Source of the DNA: Cervus elaphus | Lineage: Eukaryota; Chordata; Mammalia; Artiodactyla; Cervidae | DNA length: 64,000 nucleotides | Reading direction: 5' to 3' | Assembly: GCF_910594005.1 (NCBI RefSeq) | Contig: NC_057815.1 | Span: 79,655,552 to 79,719,551 of the forward strand | Shown: in pieces, positions 33,631 through 45,122 of the stretch | Position numbering within the stretch: the first letter of the stretch is position 1 | How the letters are laid out: each line of letters opens with the position of its first letter | The notes under the pieces: model-generated | The model's input: the letters and a program-made list of their open reading frames with translations, nothing else | Databases searched by the model: none | Told to the model about the DNA's origin: nothing | Program-made: the position numbers and the translations under genes

Positions 33631-35139
33631 AAACTGTTGTCTGGCCCTGGTTTCTGCAGAATATATACAGGAGCTCTATAGGTCACTGTTTCGTGTGCCA
33701 TCCTTATCATTTTGTTAACAACTAGAGCATAGCTTGTACTGCATTATCCTGTTACTGCCTTGCCTGAGTAAGAGCCCATGAGATCGTTCTCAAGAGCCCC
33801 ATTGGTACCCTCAGCTGTCACCACCTCCTCTTGGCGCTTTTTACCCCCTTGGCTCTGGCTTTTTGTCTTAGCAGCTACCCAGGGTCACACTGGGTCTTCC
33901 TAATTGAGCATCAGCCTCCCCTCCACCCCCCAGACTCTCACTTGGCTGCCAGACAATAAATCTCCCTTCAAAAACAGCATCTCAGAAGGTCAGGGGCCTC
34001 TGTGGTGACCCGCTCCCTTGCTTCTTACTTCCTAGTAACAAAGAACTGAAAGGGACCACCTAGGTAATGAGGTGGGGTTCCTCATCCTCCTATAAATGGA
34101 TTAATCTGGAGACAGCCATTTCCTGTGTAACTGTGTCAACTTTCTTCATTAACTCTCTGGTCTAGAGGAGCCTTGCGTGCATTCTTAGGTTACCATACAC
34201 ATTTTTGTTAGGTGAAACCATACACATTTCCAATTAAGACAAAGAATGTGCAATTTCCTGAAGTCAGGATGGAGGTCGTAACCTTGAGTGCTCAAGAATT
34301 CCAAGTTTAATTAACCCACCCAATTATGATGGCTCAGAGGAAATGTCCTGTCAATATTAGATGTGACGAGACAGCGATCTGGCTGTGACAAGTCGCTCTT
34401 CTGATGGCTGAGCCTGATCTTAGCTTATCCAACCGGCTCAGGCAGTGTCTTCTCTCTGAATGAGTGGGTCCCTTCTGGATGCCCATCTTCCTGCCTAATA
34501 CCCTTTTTCTGTGTCTGTGTACACTCCACGCAGATTTGCTGTTGTGGGAGTCCTCTGTTGCTTTTCTTCACAACACCTGTGTTTCTCAGTGTTACTTTCC
34601 TACGAAAGTGGAAGCTCCATCAGTTGGGAGGCCTGCGACTTTCTGAGATGAATGGCATTGGAGAGATTTGATCCTGGCATGTCCCGCTTCTTGCTGGGAA
34701 TGGAGTGTATTCAGTGTCTTTTTCTCTTTTCTCAAGAGTCATACTCTACAGAGGGATCATCTGTTAGTTCAGCTTAGGTCACATGGATTCCCTTTGGCTG
34801 GAGAGCATGGGACTCCTGATTATGGCCCTGTTACATCACAGTCATTGAGAGAGAGGTTATGCCAATAAAGCAGAGTCAGAAATGAACACCAAATCTGCTG
34901 CCAGTGTCCACTGTGGCTGTGGCTTTAAAAACAGCCTACTTGCTCCCCATCCTGCTGGAAGCATGGACTCTGGGACCTTGTGGGTGGCACCATTCCATAT
35001 TCTCTGGCCCCAGGCGTTTGGTCTCCTTTAATCCTTTTTCTCCCTGAATCGTGAAGGCTGCATAGTTATCAGAGTGACGGTTAACTCAGGGTTTCAGCTC
35101 TCAGTTTAGAGAGAAAAGCCTTGAATTTGGGGGGTATAT
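33631..35139. other. Unique intronic DNA
   Basis: Nothing recognised. Confidence 0.4.
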
Positions 35140-35312
35140 GTAAGTGGGTTAAAATTTTGGTTCTGCAACTTACTAGATGGATGATCTTGACTTTCCCCCG
35201 CCTTTATTTCTTCATGGGTGCCATTGAGAGGATGGGACAAGTCCCAGAGTTGTTCCGAGAATTAAACGGAACAGCCTCGGTGAAGGCACTGTGTTGTGTG
35301 ACCAAGGCATAG
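35140..35312 (+). repeat. MIR SINE relic
   Basis: 'ttttggttctgcaacttact', 'agatggatgatcttgacttt', 'ttatttcttcatgggtgcca' and 'gaattaaacggaacagcctc' follow the MIR sense order. Confidence 0.7.
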
Positions 35313-35424
35313 GAGGCTCTGAATGGCCATGTGATGTTTTCTCCTTCCCCAGAGCCCCAGTGCGCATCTGGGGCTGCCTGCCCCTCAGCAGATGCTGCAG
35401 CCCTTGGAATTTCAGAGCATGAGT

Positions 35425-35605
35425 TACACAGACCCGGTGATTCCGCTCCTCTGATCAAGTGACCTTGGGCGAAGTGTTTAGTCTCAGAGCCTCGGTTTCC
35501 TCCTCTGTAAACTGAGTGCTAGTTTCATCTCCACTCGGGTGGCAGCAGTGAAGGACCCTATGCAGGTGCAGGTTTTGTGTCCGGAACTTAATGCCCGGCA
35601 CATAG
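35425..35605 (+). repeat. MIR SINE relic
   Basis: 'atcaagtgaccttgggcgaa', 'agtctcagagcctcggtttc', 'ctcctctgtaaactgagtgc' and 'aacttaatgcccggcacata'. A second MIR in the same orientation about 110 bases after the first. Confidence 0.75.
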
Positions 35606-36660
35606 ATCGCGCCCCGTTGCACAGGGTGAAATCTCCAGTGAGCTCAGCCCGAGGGGTCCAGGCCTCCCTTCCAGCTGCATCTGGCTGGCTGCACCAATGC
35701 CCCTTCTGCTTCTTGCAGGGAAAGCACCACCTGTAGCTCAGGGAGGCCGGTGCTGCTCTTACCACGCCCCCCAACACCCCCGTGCAGTGTCCCCTCTCCA
35801 TCTCCTATTTATGTCTCAGCCCCACACACTGGGCCCAAGTGACTCTCCATCTGTGGGGAGAAAGTTAGCAATTCCAATTCCAAGAGCTTTTGAAAAGGCC
35901 CACCTCCCCAGCAGGCATTATACACTTAAGCTTTAATCTTTGTAGATTCCTCTTGAGTTGCTCTCAGCGCTCCCAAAAGCCCAGAGTAAGTGGACGTAGT
36001 GCGTGCACCCGAAGTAATTATTGCAACTTTCTACTAGCGAGGGAACATGTAATTTGCAGGAATGTGTGTCAAGACCCACCCTGCTAAATTTATACCCTGT
36101 AATTTGCAACGTGTGCTGGCACCGCATCGGCAGATGGGTGAGTCTAGCCTACCTGCTTCACAATTATATCTGCTGGCCAGCGTTGCAGGGATGAGTAACT
36201 GGGGAGACAGAGATCTCAATCGTTTAAGTAAATTAGAACCGGCTCCTGGGACCCATCTGAGATCACCCTCTGGTAGAGGAGGCTGGTAAATGATGTTTCC
36301 TTTGCACACACTTGAGAGGCTCTGATAAGGGCCAGGAGGGAAAGAGGCGAAGTCTGCAGGTTTTCCTGGGTGTGGTGGACCACAGGCCTGGGCGAGGCGT
36401 GTCTAGCGCTCTCCCCTCCGACAGGCCTCTGGAAGAGGAAAACACACGACTCATCCAACAGAGAGGGTTTTATGGTCTGTTTTATGAGCTGTATCAGCCC
36501 TAATAATTGGCTCTGGGGAGATTCTTGTCAGTTTTTAAAACTGGAAGTCACTTCATAGCTTTCGCAGACTAGTGATTTTTGTAAAATCCTCGTAAATTTT
36601 CTGATGGGAGAAAGCTGCAGGAGAATCTTGTGACTGACATGCAGGCTTCTTGTTCTGTGG
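35606..36660. other. Unique intronic DNA
   Basis: No exon or repeat family recognised. The overlapping short frames on both strands have no domain. Confidence 0.4.
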
Positions 36661-36667
36661 GGTGCTG

Positions 36668-36670
<3 letters not shown>

Positions 36671-36700
<30 letters not shown>
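36671..36700. repeat. (TG)n microsatellite
   Basis: Fifteen perfect TG units. Confidence 0.98.
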
Positions 36701-36702
<2 letters not shown>

Positions 36703-36789
36703 ATGACTGGACATTCCTATGGTCATGTTTTTTGGGGGGCCAGATGGAACATTCCAGCAGAAGATAAAGTGTAGGCAGTCTCAGCCCTG

Positions 36790-36975
36790 TATAAATCCTA
36801 GATCCTTGATTACTCCATGTGACCTTGGGCAGACTGTTTCACCTCCCCGTGCGGCCTTTCCTCATTTGTGAAATGGAGCTAGTGATTCCTTTGATTAAGG
36901 CTGTTATAAATATTAGATGTTTGTAAAGGCATCTGGCACATGGGGAACACTCAATAAATGGTAATTATCATCAGT
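36790..36975 (+). repeat. MIR SINE relic
   Basis: 'tccatgtgaccttgggcaga', 'tttcctcatttgtgaaatgg', 'aaggcatctggcacatgggg', 'aacactcaataaatggtaat'. A well-preserved MIR 3' half. Confidence 0.85.
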
Positions 36976-37513
36976 GCCATTTATGTTGGGGGAGGGCAGT
37001 TTATTTATCAGTTGTAACAAACGCTTGGCCTCACATACCAGGCAGAATTGGTAAACAAATTGGGTCAAATCCTTTTTTGTTTCCAAAAGCCATTTGTGTG
37101 TACACCCCGAGGCCTGAGAGAAGCAGATTGGATGTGGTGGGTGCCACTGATGGGGGTGTGGGGTTGTCTCTAAAGAAAGCCTTGCTCATCCCAAGTCCAG
37201 GGTTTCTTCAAGAGTGTGGGATTGTTATGTGGCCTTGGGACTTCTGGAAGTCTTGAAAAATAAAAGGAGGAATTCAGAACCTGGAGAGAAAGAGAGAGAG
37301 CGAGAGAAAGATTCTTTCCCTGGGGAGTTGATTGTGGTCAGGGACTAAGGCTTTAAATGCTCCTATTACAAGATTAGATTTGTAAACCCATGGACAGTTC
37401 TGTGGGTATCCCACTCCTGCTCAGTGAGAAAGAATATTTTCCATGTGTGTGCATGCATGCATGGGCCCGAGTGTGCTTACATGTGTATGTGCATATATTG
37501 GGCCCAGGTATGG

Positions 37514-37516
<3 letters not shown>
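36976..37516. other. Unique intronic DNA with a GA-rich patch
   Basis: A purine run of mixed GA units is at about 37284-37310. Nothing else recognised. Confidence 0.4.
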
Positions 37517-37553
<37 letters not shown>

Positions 37554-37573
37554 TGTGTGTGCGTGTGCCTGTG
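37517..37573. repeat. (GT)n microsatellite, perfect then interrupted
   Basis: Seventeen perfect GT units to 37550, then an interrupted part with TTG and GCG steps. Confidence 0.97.
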
Positions 37574-39420
37574 TGCACATCTCTTAAATATTTATGGGCT
37601 GGGAGATTGCAACTGGGAAAGGCCAATGTGTAACTGGCTAAGTCTTAATAAGTACATTTAAGAGAACTGAGGCCTTTGTTTTGTCTTCATCAGCAATGAA
37701 TCTGTCCTCATTCGCTGCGTTTCTGCAGGAAGCCGTGCTGTGCAAGGAAGAAGTGCCGCTTTGTTTTCCTTGTAGGCCTTCCAGCTTGGGCTTCTATTTC
37801 CACGGAGGCCTTATTTTTAAAAACATGTTTTCACAGCAGAATTACAGCTCTGGAGATTACGGCAGTCACTTGCACTCTGATTATGAGTTGAGTTGGTATA
37901 GTGTTTGTATTTCTTTTAATGGGCCCTTTTCCCACCTTCCCTTTTCTTCCGCTGGGACTGTGCCAGGTCTTTTCTTTGTCCAGCACTCTGAGATGGGGGC
38001 CCAGCTCCACACTCTCTCCATCATCCTGCTTCCTGGCACCCAGAGAAGTGGACTTGGTACTTTCTCCAGCTCCTGTCTGTGACTGCTTCACCGTTTTCTT
38101 CCTAGAACATCTCTGAAGAGTTTATTTCCTTCTCTTGGCATCACTTCCTAGGAAGCTCCTTTTTTCAGCTCAGAGACTGACATTTTTGTTTCCTTAAATC
38201 AAAAACTTCCAAACTACAGTTTAGGTCTCTTGATTTGGGATCAGATATCATCTGATGAGTTCCATTGGCAAGATCTGGTTGGCTGTTCTGGTCACCTGGC
38301 TGAAAGAAGGCTAAGAAGAAAGTGCAGAAAACAGTCTTGTATTATTTTTCTCTTCCACATCTGAAAAATTAGTTTCCATTAGAATAGAGATGGTTTTTCC
38401 TCCTGCTCAAGGTTTCTGTCGAAAGGAGTAAAGTTGGATTGCAAGGGTGAAATGAAACTCTTCAGGAAAGGAAGGCTTTCCCACCCCTTTATAATACCGG
38501 CTCTGCACCCTCCTAAGTAAGTTGGTGTTGTTAAAATGCAAATGTCATTTGTTCTGTTACTGGTTTGCTCACAGAAAGTATCAGAAATTTAATCTATGCA
38601 GAAAATGCTATGAGTCACACATCTGCAAGAGTTTCTTTATTATTATTATTAATATTATTACAGAAAGGAGCACCTCAAAAGGCAGGTCTAGAAAAACAAT
38701 TTTCAGAAAGCTAGTTTTTTTAAAAAAATCTTATAAAGAGGTTATTTTCCAGAAATCTTAACCAGTATCAGGGATTTTCCAGTTTTGCCTACATAAACCA
38801 CTTATGACTGTCGATTCTCCTCCATGCTTGTCTCTGTTGTTGTTGTCTTTTGAAGGTTTGTTTACAGAGTGCTTGAATTGTTTATAGAGTGCTCAGCAAA
38901 TGCCAGCCCCCAGCCCTGCCAAACGTCCCCAGCTTTGGTGATTGAAGACTATAATCTCCTCCGATGTCCTTGTGCCTGGGTTATCGCAAGTGCTCACATT
39001 TGAAGCCCAGTGCAGCTTCTTTTATTGCTTGTTAGGCTGTGGAATGGCCTGCCCCTTCCTCCAGTGATGCAAGCTGAAGAAACACCCAAGTGCAGCATTA
39101 GCTTGAGCAAAACATATAACTAGGACAGTGGGTCTGCTGCCAAAAATACCATCTGCTGTTTTCCGGAGCCAAAGATTGATGACTTGGGTTGTCTCCTCCT
39201 TTAGCAAATAGAGACTCAATATATTTATTTACTTTAAGTTTGACCAACTTTTTGTAATATTTCTTGTGGGGGGGGGAATATATATTGGAGTTAGTAAAGT
39301 CAAACCCAACTCTGATTCCCAAACAGCTGCCTAAAAGTTTCCAGTAGCTTCCAAATCAAATTTTCTTAACTGTTTCCCTACCCCAGTGTCTGTCTAGGTA
39401 GGGGTGCCAGGTTAACCGAC
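37574..39420. other. Unique intronic DNA
   Basis: Includes a TTA-rich run at 38636-38661. No exon recognised; the 133-residue frame at 37681-38082 has no domain. Confidence 0.4.
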
Positions 39421-39600
39421 CTGAAGCGTTACTCATCTCGTATCATTCCCCTGCTTGAAACTGATATCGTTGGTTTCTCGCTGTGTACAAAGTCAAGTCC
39501 AAACTCCGGTGGTGTGGCTGTTAAAGCTTTTCTCAGGCTCCTGCCTCTTGTTCCTCGTGACTGTTTGCTTTTGTGCCTCAGGTTAGCTTAAAGTTTCTTT
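39421..39600 (-). repeat. L2 LINE 3'-end relic, antisense
   Basis: 'tcccctgcttgaaactgata', 'tcaagtccaaactccggtgg', 'tttctcaggctcctgcctct' match the reversed L2 segment with 'aaagtccaaactcc'. Diverged. Confidence 0.55.
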
Positions 39601-40284
39601 GGAATGCAAATTTACACCCTCCACTCCCACCCCTCCCACCTCAGTGCTGCAGGATCAGCCTGGTTGAGAATTATTCCATGAAGCATTCCACCATGCTTCC
39701 TTGGAATATTTTTCTTCCTCCTTGATGACATCCCATTTTCTACTCCTTGTGGCATTTCTGATCCCACCTTTTATGATTACAGCTGTTTAGATGCACACAC
39801 CTCTCTTCTGGTTAGCTGTAGGCTTTGAATGTACCCCAACCTTGTGGTCCCCATAGGCTTATCTTAGATGCCCAGTAAGTTCTTTATGAGTGAATGAATG
39901 AATGAATCAGTTAGTTGAATGTCTGTGTACCATGCAACAGAGCACGCAGTGGGGAACAGGTAGAGATTAAATGTTTAATTATGTTGTTCCGTGGACCCAG
40001 TGCAATGGCAAAATGTCATTGTCCAGGAAAACATGGGCTACGGTGGTTTAGATGTGAGAACGCAGTGATTGCCCATGGAGACGAGTTTCACATCTGAAGG
40101 GTCTTTTAACACTTCTGATGTGGATTTGTATATCAGAAGTTCCACTATTCCAATAATACATGAATTAAGACCTTGAAAGGGTGAAGAGAGAACCACAGCA
40201 ATTGTAGGTTGTGTTTTCTTCATAATAATGTTGTTTGTTTTTGCTGTGTTAAGAATACAGTGGTGGTTTTAAGGAAAAAATGAG
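39601..40284. other. Unique intronic DNA
   Basis: A GAAT short run lies at 39890-39907. Nothing else recognised. Confidence 0.4.
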
Positions 40285-40478
40285 AGCTTTGGGGAGCCAG
40301 ATCGACTCTGATTTGCATCCCAGTTCTCATTCACTAGTTTGTCATCCTGAGCCTCAGTTTCTTCACCTGTAAAATGGCGATAAAAGCCACTCAGTAGGGA
40401 TGCAGTGTGGATTATATAATGTGTAAAAACACCAGTGCAGATCTTAACACATTGTGGGTGCTTCATAAATGTAGGGAT
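40285..40478 (+). repeat. MIR SINE relic
   Basis: 'tttggggagccagatcgact', 'tgagcctcagtttcttcacc', 'tgtaaaatggcgataaaagc', 'cacattgtgggtgcttcata' follow the sense MIR order. Confidence 0.82.
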
Positions 40479-42920
40479 CACTTCTAAGGGAAGTTTGAGT
40501 GGCGGCCTGTTGCTAACATTGTGAATCCGTGAGTTTATGGTCTGCTTTTTTTTGTCGCTAATGTCCTTGAAGGTGGTTTCTTACTATTGATTTTAATTAA
40601 TTAAGTTAGATAGCCTTCCTTCTATATTCTAAAATTAGGAATTCTTCCTTCTGTATTCACTAGAGGTTAGGAATTCTGAGTGCTGTATTTCTATTTAAAG
40701 ATATGAACCTCTGGGAATTTTGAAACTGGAAAAAAATACTGTGGATGGAAAATGTAGAAAGAAAAAAAAAAAAACCCTGCTGCTTGGGGGCAGAAAATGG
40801 AAATTTACACAGTGTTTAAATTCTTAGTTCTCTATTATAATTCTGAAGTTACTTATTAATTTTGAAACATTATTGACTTGCCCATAGATATTTGCTGTAT
40901 TTAGAGCTGGAAATGCTGTGCTGATTTATTTGTGTGGACATTCTGAACAATATTTTGTTTTTGAAATGATTCTGAACTTTCTTCTTTCGTGTTCTTTAAG
41001 CAGCACTGAGGAAAGTGCCTGATTCAGATGGGAGTTTGGTTAAAAACAGACTTTTTTTTTCCTGAAATCGTGTGCTTGTTAGCAGGGCCCCTTAGCCTTT
41101 TGGCAGCTGACTTAGGAGTATGAACTTTGAAAAACTGAAAACTGTTTCTTGGGATGGTGTTTTACAAAATAACCCCCTCTCTCCTCATAAGTTTGTAAGC
41201 CTTAGGGAGTGTTGGAGAGTTTCCCTCCTGTTGGGGAGTTGACCGTGATGGTTACTTGACGTCTTCCTCCCCAGTGCCCCCGCCAGTTTTGCCTATACTC
41301 CTGGGCTGTGGTTCCATGTTTATGTGTTATCTGCTAGGAATGGAAGGCCCTGGAAAAGAGCTGATGCCAGGCCGGGTTTGCTGGCACCCCGTTTTTTTTT
41401 TCCCTTCATAAAGACGCTATTTTTGTTAAGCTTTCAGTTGGCTCTTTCTCTGCAGGCGTTCCCGGTGTGATCTTTGGATCTGTGACTTGTTGTTGAACTG
41501 TGGGTCTGTGATTCTTGGGCCCGGTGAGTGTCGCCTGAGGTGTTCCTTCCACACCTCACCGCCTCCCTGCTCTCGGAGTCCGAGCTTGGAGCTGGCCTGC
41601 CCAGTGTTTACACAAGTTTGGGATTTTTCCCGGGGTCGGAGAGGTGGCAGGGGATTGAGTTTATTCTGGGGGGTGGGGGAGGGTGGCACGGGGCACGGCT
41701 GGAAGTTGGAACAGAAGCTGTTTGTTTTGTGGGAACATAAGAGGCTGATCTGAGGGGTAGACGGACAGAGAGGTGCCTGACCGCAGTGGAGTGGAATCTG
41801 TATGCGGAACACACATGGGTGGCAGCATCAGCCTGGGCTTTCATGGAAATGCTGTAAGGACATCCTGGGAGATGATGGGCCCTCTTGGATGAAGCTGCTG
41901 GAAGGGTGCAGTGTGGTGGTATGGTTCGTACCCTGATGATGCCTGGAGTGCTCTTAAAATCAGACACTCCGCTTGGTGGTGAGGGGCTCTCCTTGACTCC
42001 TGCTTCTGCGCTGTGCGCTCCGGAGGTGATACCTACCGTGCTGGTGAGCGACAATCATCCTGTCTTCCCTGCAGCTGAAGATCCTCTCTGAACACATGGG
42101 CAGTGGTGGGGGTGACTCGGCAGTGCCTTTTTGAAACCACGATTATAGCAAGGGAGAGAGAGAGAGAAAGCAGATTCAGAGTTCCCACCCAGAGATTTCA
42201 GTGTTGAGGTGCCTAATTTGTAGGTTCATGGAATATACCTCTTTTTGGATTGCTTTTCTCTCCATATAGTTTTCTGTAAACTTTACATTATTCTTCAAGT
42301 CAAAGACAAACAAACAAAAACCTTTTTATTTAGCACAAGAAGGGGGTAACCTCCAAAGTAACTGCATGAAAAGTTCATTGAAAACCTAAATATCCGTGAT
42401 AACAAGAGCCACAGAGGAGTGGGGGAATGAGGCTGAAGGTAGCTGGAGATGACGTGGGCTTTCCAGGAGGTGAGTCCCAGCCCGGGGTCAGACTCTTTTT
42501 GGAATGAGAGCTGGAGCAGTTGTTCAGACTTTGCAGATGCTTCCTGGAGGCTTGCACCTCAGCCAGGGTCAGTGGATGGGGCCCGCAGAGCCTCGTGCCA
42601 GGCCTGAGAAGTCTGCGTGCTTGGGGTTATGGGTGGGGCTGATGCCGTTTTGGTCATTGCAGAAAAGGAGTGGGGCTGTTCTGATATTAGGGGAAAGTGA
42701 GCAAACCCATTAAAAATAAAAGCTGGACATTCCATTCAGCACTTCTCCTTCTGACAGTACCCCCACCAGTCGATAGATCGTGCCATTGTGGCCTGGGGAC
42801 CTAGGAACCTGGCCTGACTTTGAGCAGTGAGTTTGCTGGTGGCTCCAACTGCGAAAGGAAGAGAGGAGAGGATCTACTGAGAATGGTCAGAGATGGTGTC
42901 TGTGAGCCAGCTACCGTTCA
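40479..42920. other. Unique intronic DNA
   Basis: AT-rich up to about 41000, then GC-richer with scattered CG (41250-42100). The open frames at 41426-42091 lie on both strands and lack support. Short GA run at 42151-42168. Confidence 0.4.
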
Positions 42921-42924
42921 AGGG

Positions 42925-43140
42925 ATTTTTTTTTTTTTTATTAAATAAACTTTTTACAGAAGTTTAACACATTGACTGAAAAGTGCACAAATGTTAAGTG
43001 TGGAGCTCATGAATTTTCATGAAGCAAACACGCCTGGGAATCCAGGGCTCGGTGGAGAAACAGACCATCACCAAGCACCCCAGAACCCTTGTGGTTCCCC
43101 CCCCCAATCCTGGCTTCAACCCCATAGGTTACTTTTGCCT
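42925..43140 (-). repeat. Probable L1M-type 3'UTR fragment, antisense
   Basis: T run, then 'attaaataaactttttacag', 'tgactgaaaagtgcacaaat', 'gctcatgaattttcatgaag', 'aaacagaccatcaccaagca'. The texture of reversed old L1 3' UTRs; family uncertain. Confidence 0.45.
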
Positions 43141-44335
43141 GGTTTCGAACCCTGGCAAAAGTAAGTGTCTGATTCCTTTTTCTCAACCTTAAAAAACATC
43201 TGATTTCCGCCCCCTTTTCCAGGAGACGGGTTGTGGGATGACCCGCCATCCACTGAGGTTGCGGGGGCAACTCGGAAACCTTGGTGACCAGACGCCCCTC
43301 CGGCCTCGGGCTCCGGGGCTTTCGCTCCAGGCGCCCTTGAATGAGCTCTGTGTCTTCCAGCAGAGAGTGTGGCTTGCTGCCACCTGGAAGACGCAAGAGT
43401 GTGGAAGCCGGAGTCCAGAGCAGCTATAATTGTGGGCTCACACTGAGCCCAGCAAGCCTTGGAGAGACTTGCTACATTCCTCACAGAGGACAAATTAGAT
43501 TTATATCCCTTAATCAGAGTCAGGGCTCCTGGCAGTCCCTCACGGGCCACCGGGTGGGGGCCTCCTGTGGGGAGAAGGGCTGGGTGGGAGGGGGGCCCGG
43601 GAAGGGTGGCCACAGCTCTTTGTCGAATATATTTTTGTTCTATTAGGGAGTAAAGGGGAATACAGCCCTTAGGTAATTTTCCAGAATGACTCGTTAAGAA
43701 GCAGCCATCCGCAGGTTTTTCCAGATGATTCCCTCCTTAGTTTTAGCGTTTAATTTTATTTTTTACTATTAATTTGGGCCAAAGGTTGGGGCTATCAGTT
43801 TCATAGCTACATAAGAGTCCTCTTACCCAAAGTTGTTCCCCGTAAGTTTTAAGACATGCTTTGCCTTTTTAAAAATATTTTGTAAATTCTTGAATAGAAG
43901 GATGACCTTGTCCTTTTGGCTTTTGCTTCTGAAAGTTGAAGGAGCCAATCTCTCTCATCCTTTCTGTGAGTGTGTGTGTGGAGGGGTGTGTATTTTGATA
44001 ACGAGCAGTGCTGTGCAATTCCTCCCCTGTATCATCGCAGTTACTCTTACATCATTAAGTTCTCCAGGCATATTTGCTTATGGGGATATTTTAAGAAATT
44101 TGGTTTTTTTTTTTTAAAAGATGCTAATAGAAAAATATAACCCATATTTTGAAAGGACATCTCACTTTTTCCCCTCAGAGTGTACATTCTAAGACCTGGG
44201 GATGTAAATGGTGCTTATATATTACCACATACATCTCTAGAGATAAACAAAAATGGATTATGCTATATATACTATTCTGCACTTTGAGAGAGAGGGCTCT
44301 CTCCTCTGCCTATATTGTAGATATTCTTCCATGTC
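43141..44335. other. Unique intronic DNA, locally GC-rich
   Basis: 43230-43340 and 43540-43610 have raised CG but are too short for a CpG island. 43400-43520 looks complex and could be conserved. The 165-residue minus-strand frame here is not supported. Confidence 0.4.
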
Positions 44336-44339
44336 AGTA

Positions 44340-44534
44340 CATTCTGGCTCCTGGCTTCTTTTTTTTTTAAGGCTGCAGTGTTCTTGGTGGGTATGCCGTA
44401 TCATATTTACCCATCTCCTGCTTGGTAAATGTTTAAGTTCTTCAAAGTTTTGACCTTTTGCAAATAACCATGTAAAGGAAAACCAGCCTTCAGCGTATTT
44501 CTCTATGCATTTATATTAATATATTCCTAAGAAT
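44340..44534 (-). repeat. Old L1 fragment, antisense, part 1
   Basis: 'ggctgcagtgttcttggtgg', 'catatttacccatctcctgc', 'gcaaataaccatgtaaagga' and 'tatattaatatattcctaag' show the reversed old L1 order, continued after the SINE. Confidence 0.65.
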
Positions 44535-44745
44535 GGGTCTCCCCGATGGCTCAGCGGTTAAGAATCCGCCTGTAGTACAAGAGACATAGGTTCGATCCCT
44601 GGGTCAGGAAGATCCCCTGGAGAAGGTCATGGTTACCCACTCCAGGATTCTTGCCTGAAGAATTCCATGGCCAGAGGAGCCTGCAGGCTGCAGTCCATGG
44701 GGTCACAAAGAGTTGGACACGACTGAAGCGACTTAGCGCACATGC
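44535..44745 (+). repeat. Bov-tA SINE nested in an old L1
   Basis: Head 'gggtctccccgatggctcag' to tail 'ggacacgactgaagcgactt'. Flanked by ATTCCTAAGAAT (44523-44534) and ATTCCTCAGGAT (44746-44757), a duplication with two mismatches. Confidence 0.92.
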
Positions 44746-45122
44746 ATTCCTCAGGATAGATTCCTAGAAATGAAACCAGTGAGTCCAAAGATAAGCTCAT
44801 ATTAAATAGTGCTGGGCACTGCCAAATGGCCCCAGAGAGCTGGTAGCAAGTGATTTTCCCACCAGTAGTATCGGTGTCCTTAGAGCCACGCACAGCCACG
44901 CCAGCTCAGTATTATCCATCTTTCTAACTTTTGCTGATCAGATTGTTTTTAAAAATGGCATTTCCTTTTGCATTTGTTTAATTGCCATTGAGGTTGTGCA
45001 TCTTTTTTTCTATTAACCACCTGCATTTTTTGTGACATGCTTGTTTATTTCCTATATCTGTTTTTCCCTTGGTTTGTTTGAGATTTTCTTATAAATTTTT
45101 AAGTTCTTTGTAAATAGGGACA
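44746..45122 (-). repeat. Old L1 fragment, antisense, part 2
   Basis: 'agatagattcctagaaatga', 'actgccaaatggccccagag', 'attttcccaccagtagtatc', 'catttgtttaattgccattg', 'gaggttgtgcatcttttttt', 'taagttctttgtaaatagg'. Confidence 0.75.

Noticed and set aside
41608..42054. 148-residue minus-strand open frame
   Set aside because: No domain, low-complexity proline/serine translation.
43116..43613. 165-residue minus-strand open frame in GC-rich DNA
   Set aside because: Overlaps other frames on both strands; the GC content explains the lack of stops.
43230..43620. Possible CpG island or alternative promoter
   Set aside because: CG is raised only in short patches, below island criteria as far as I can count by eye.
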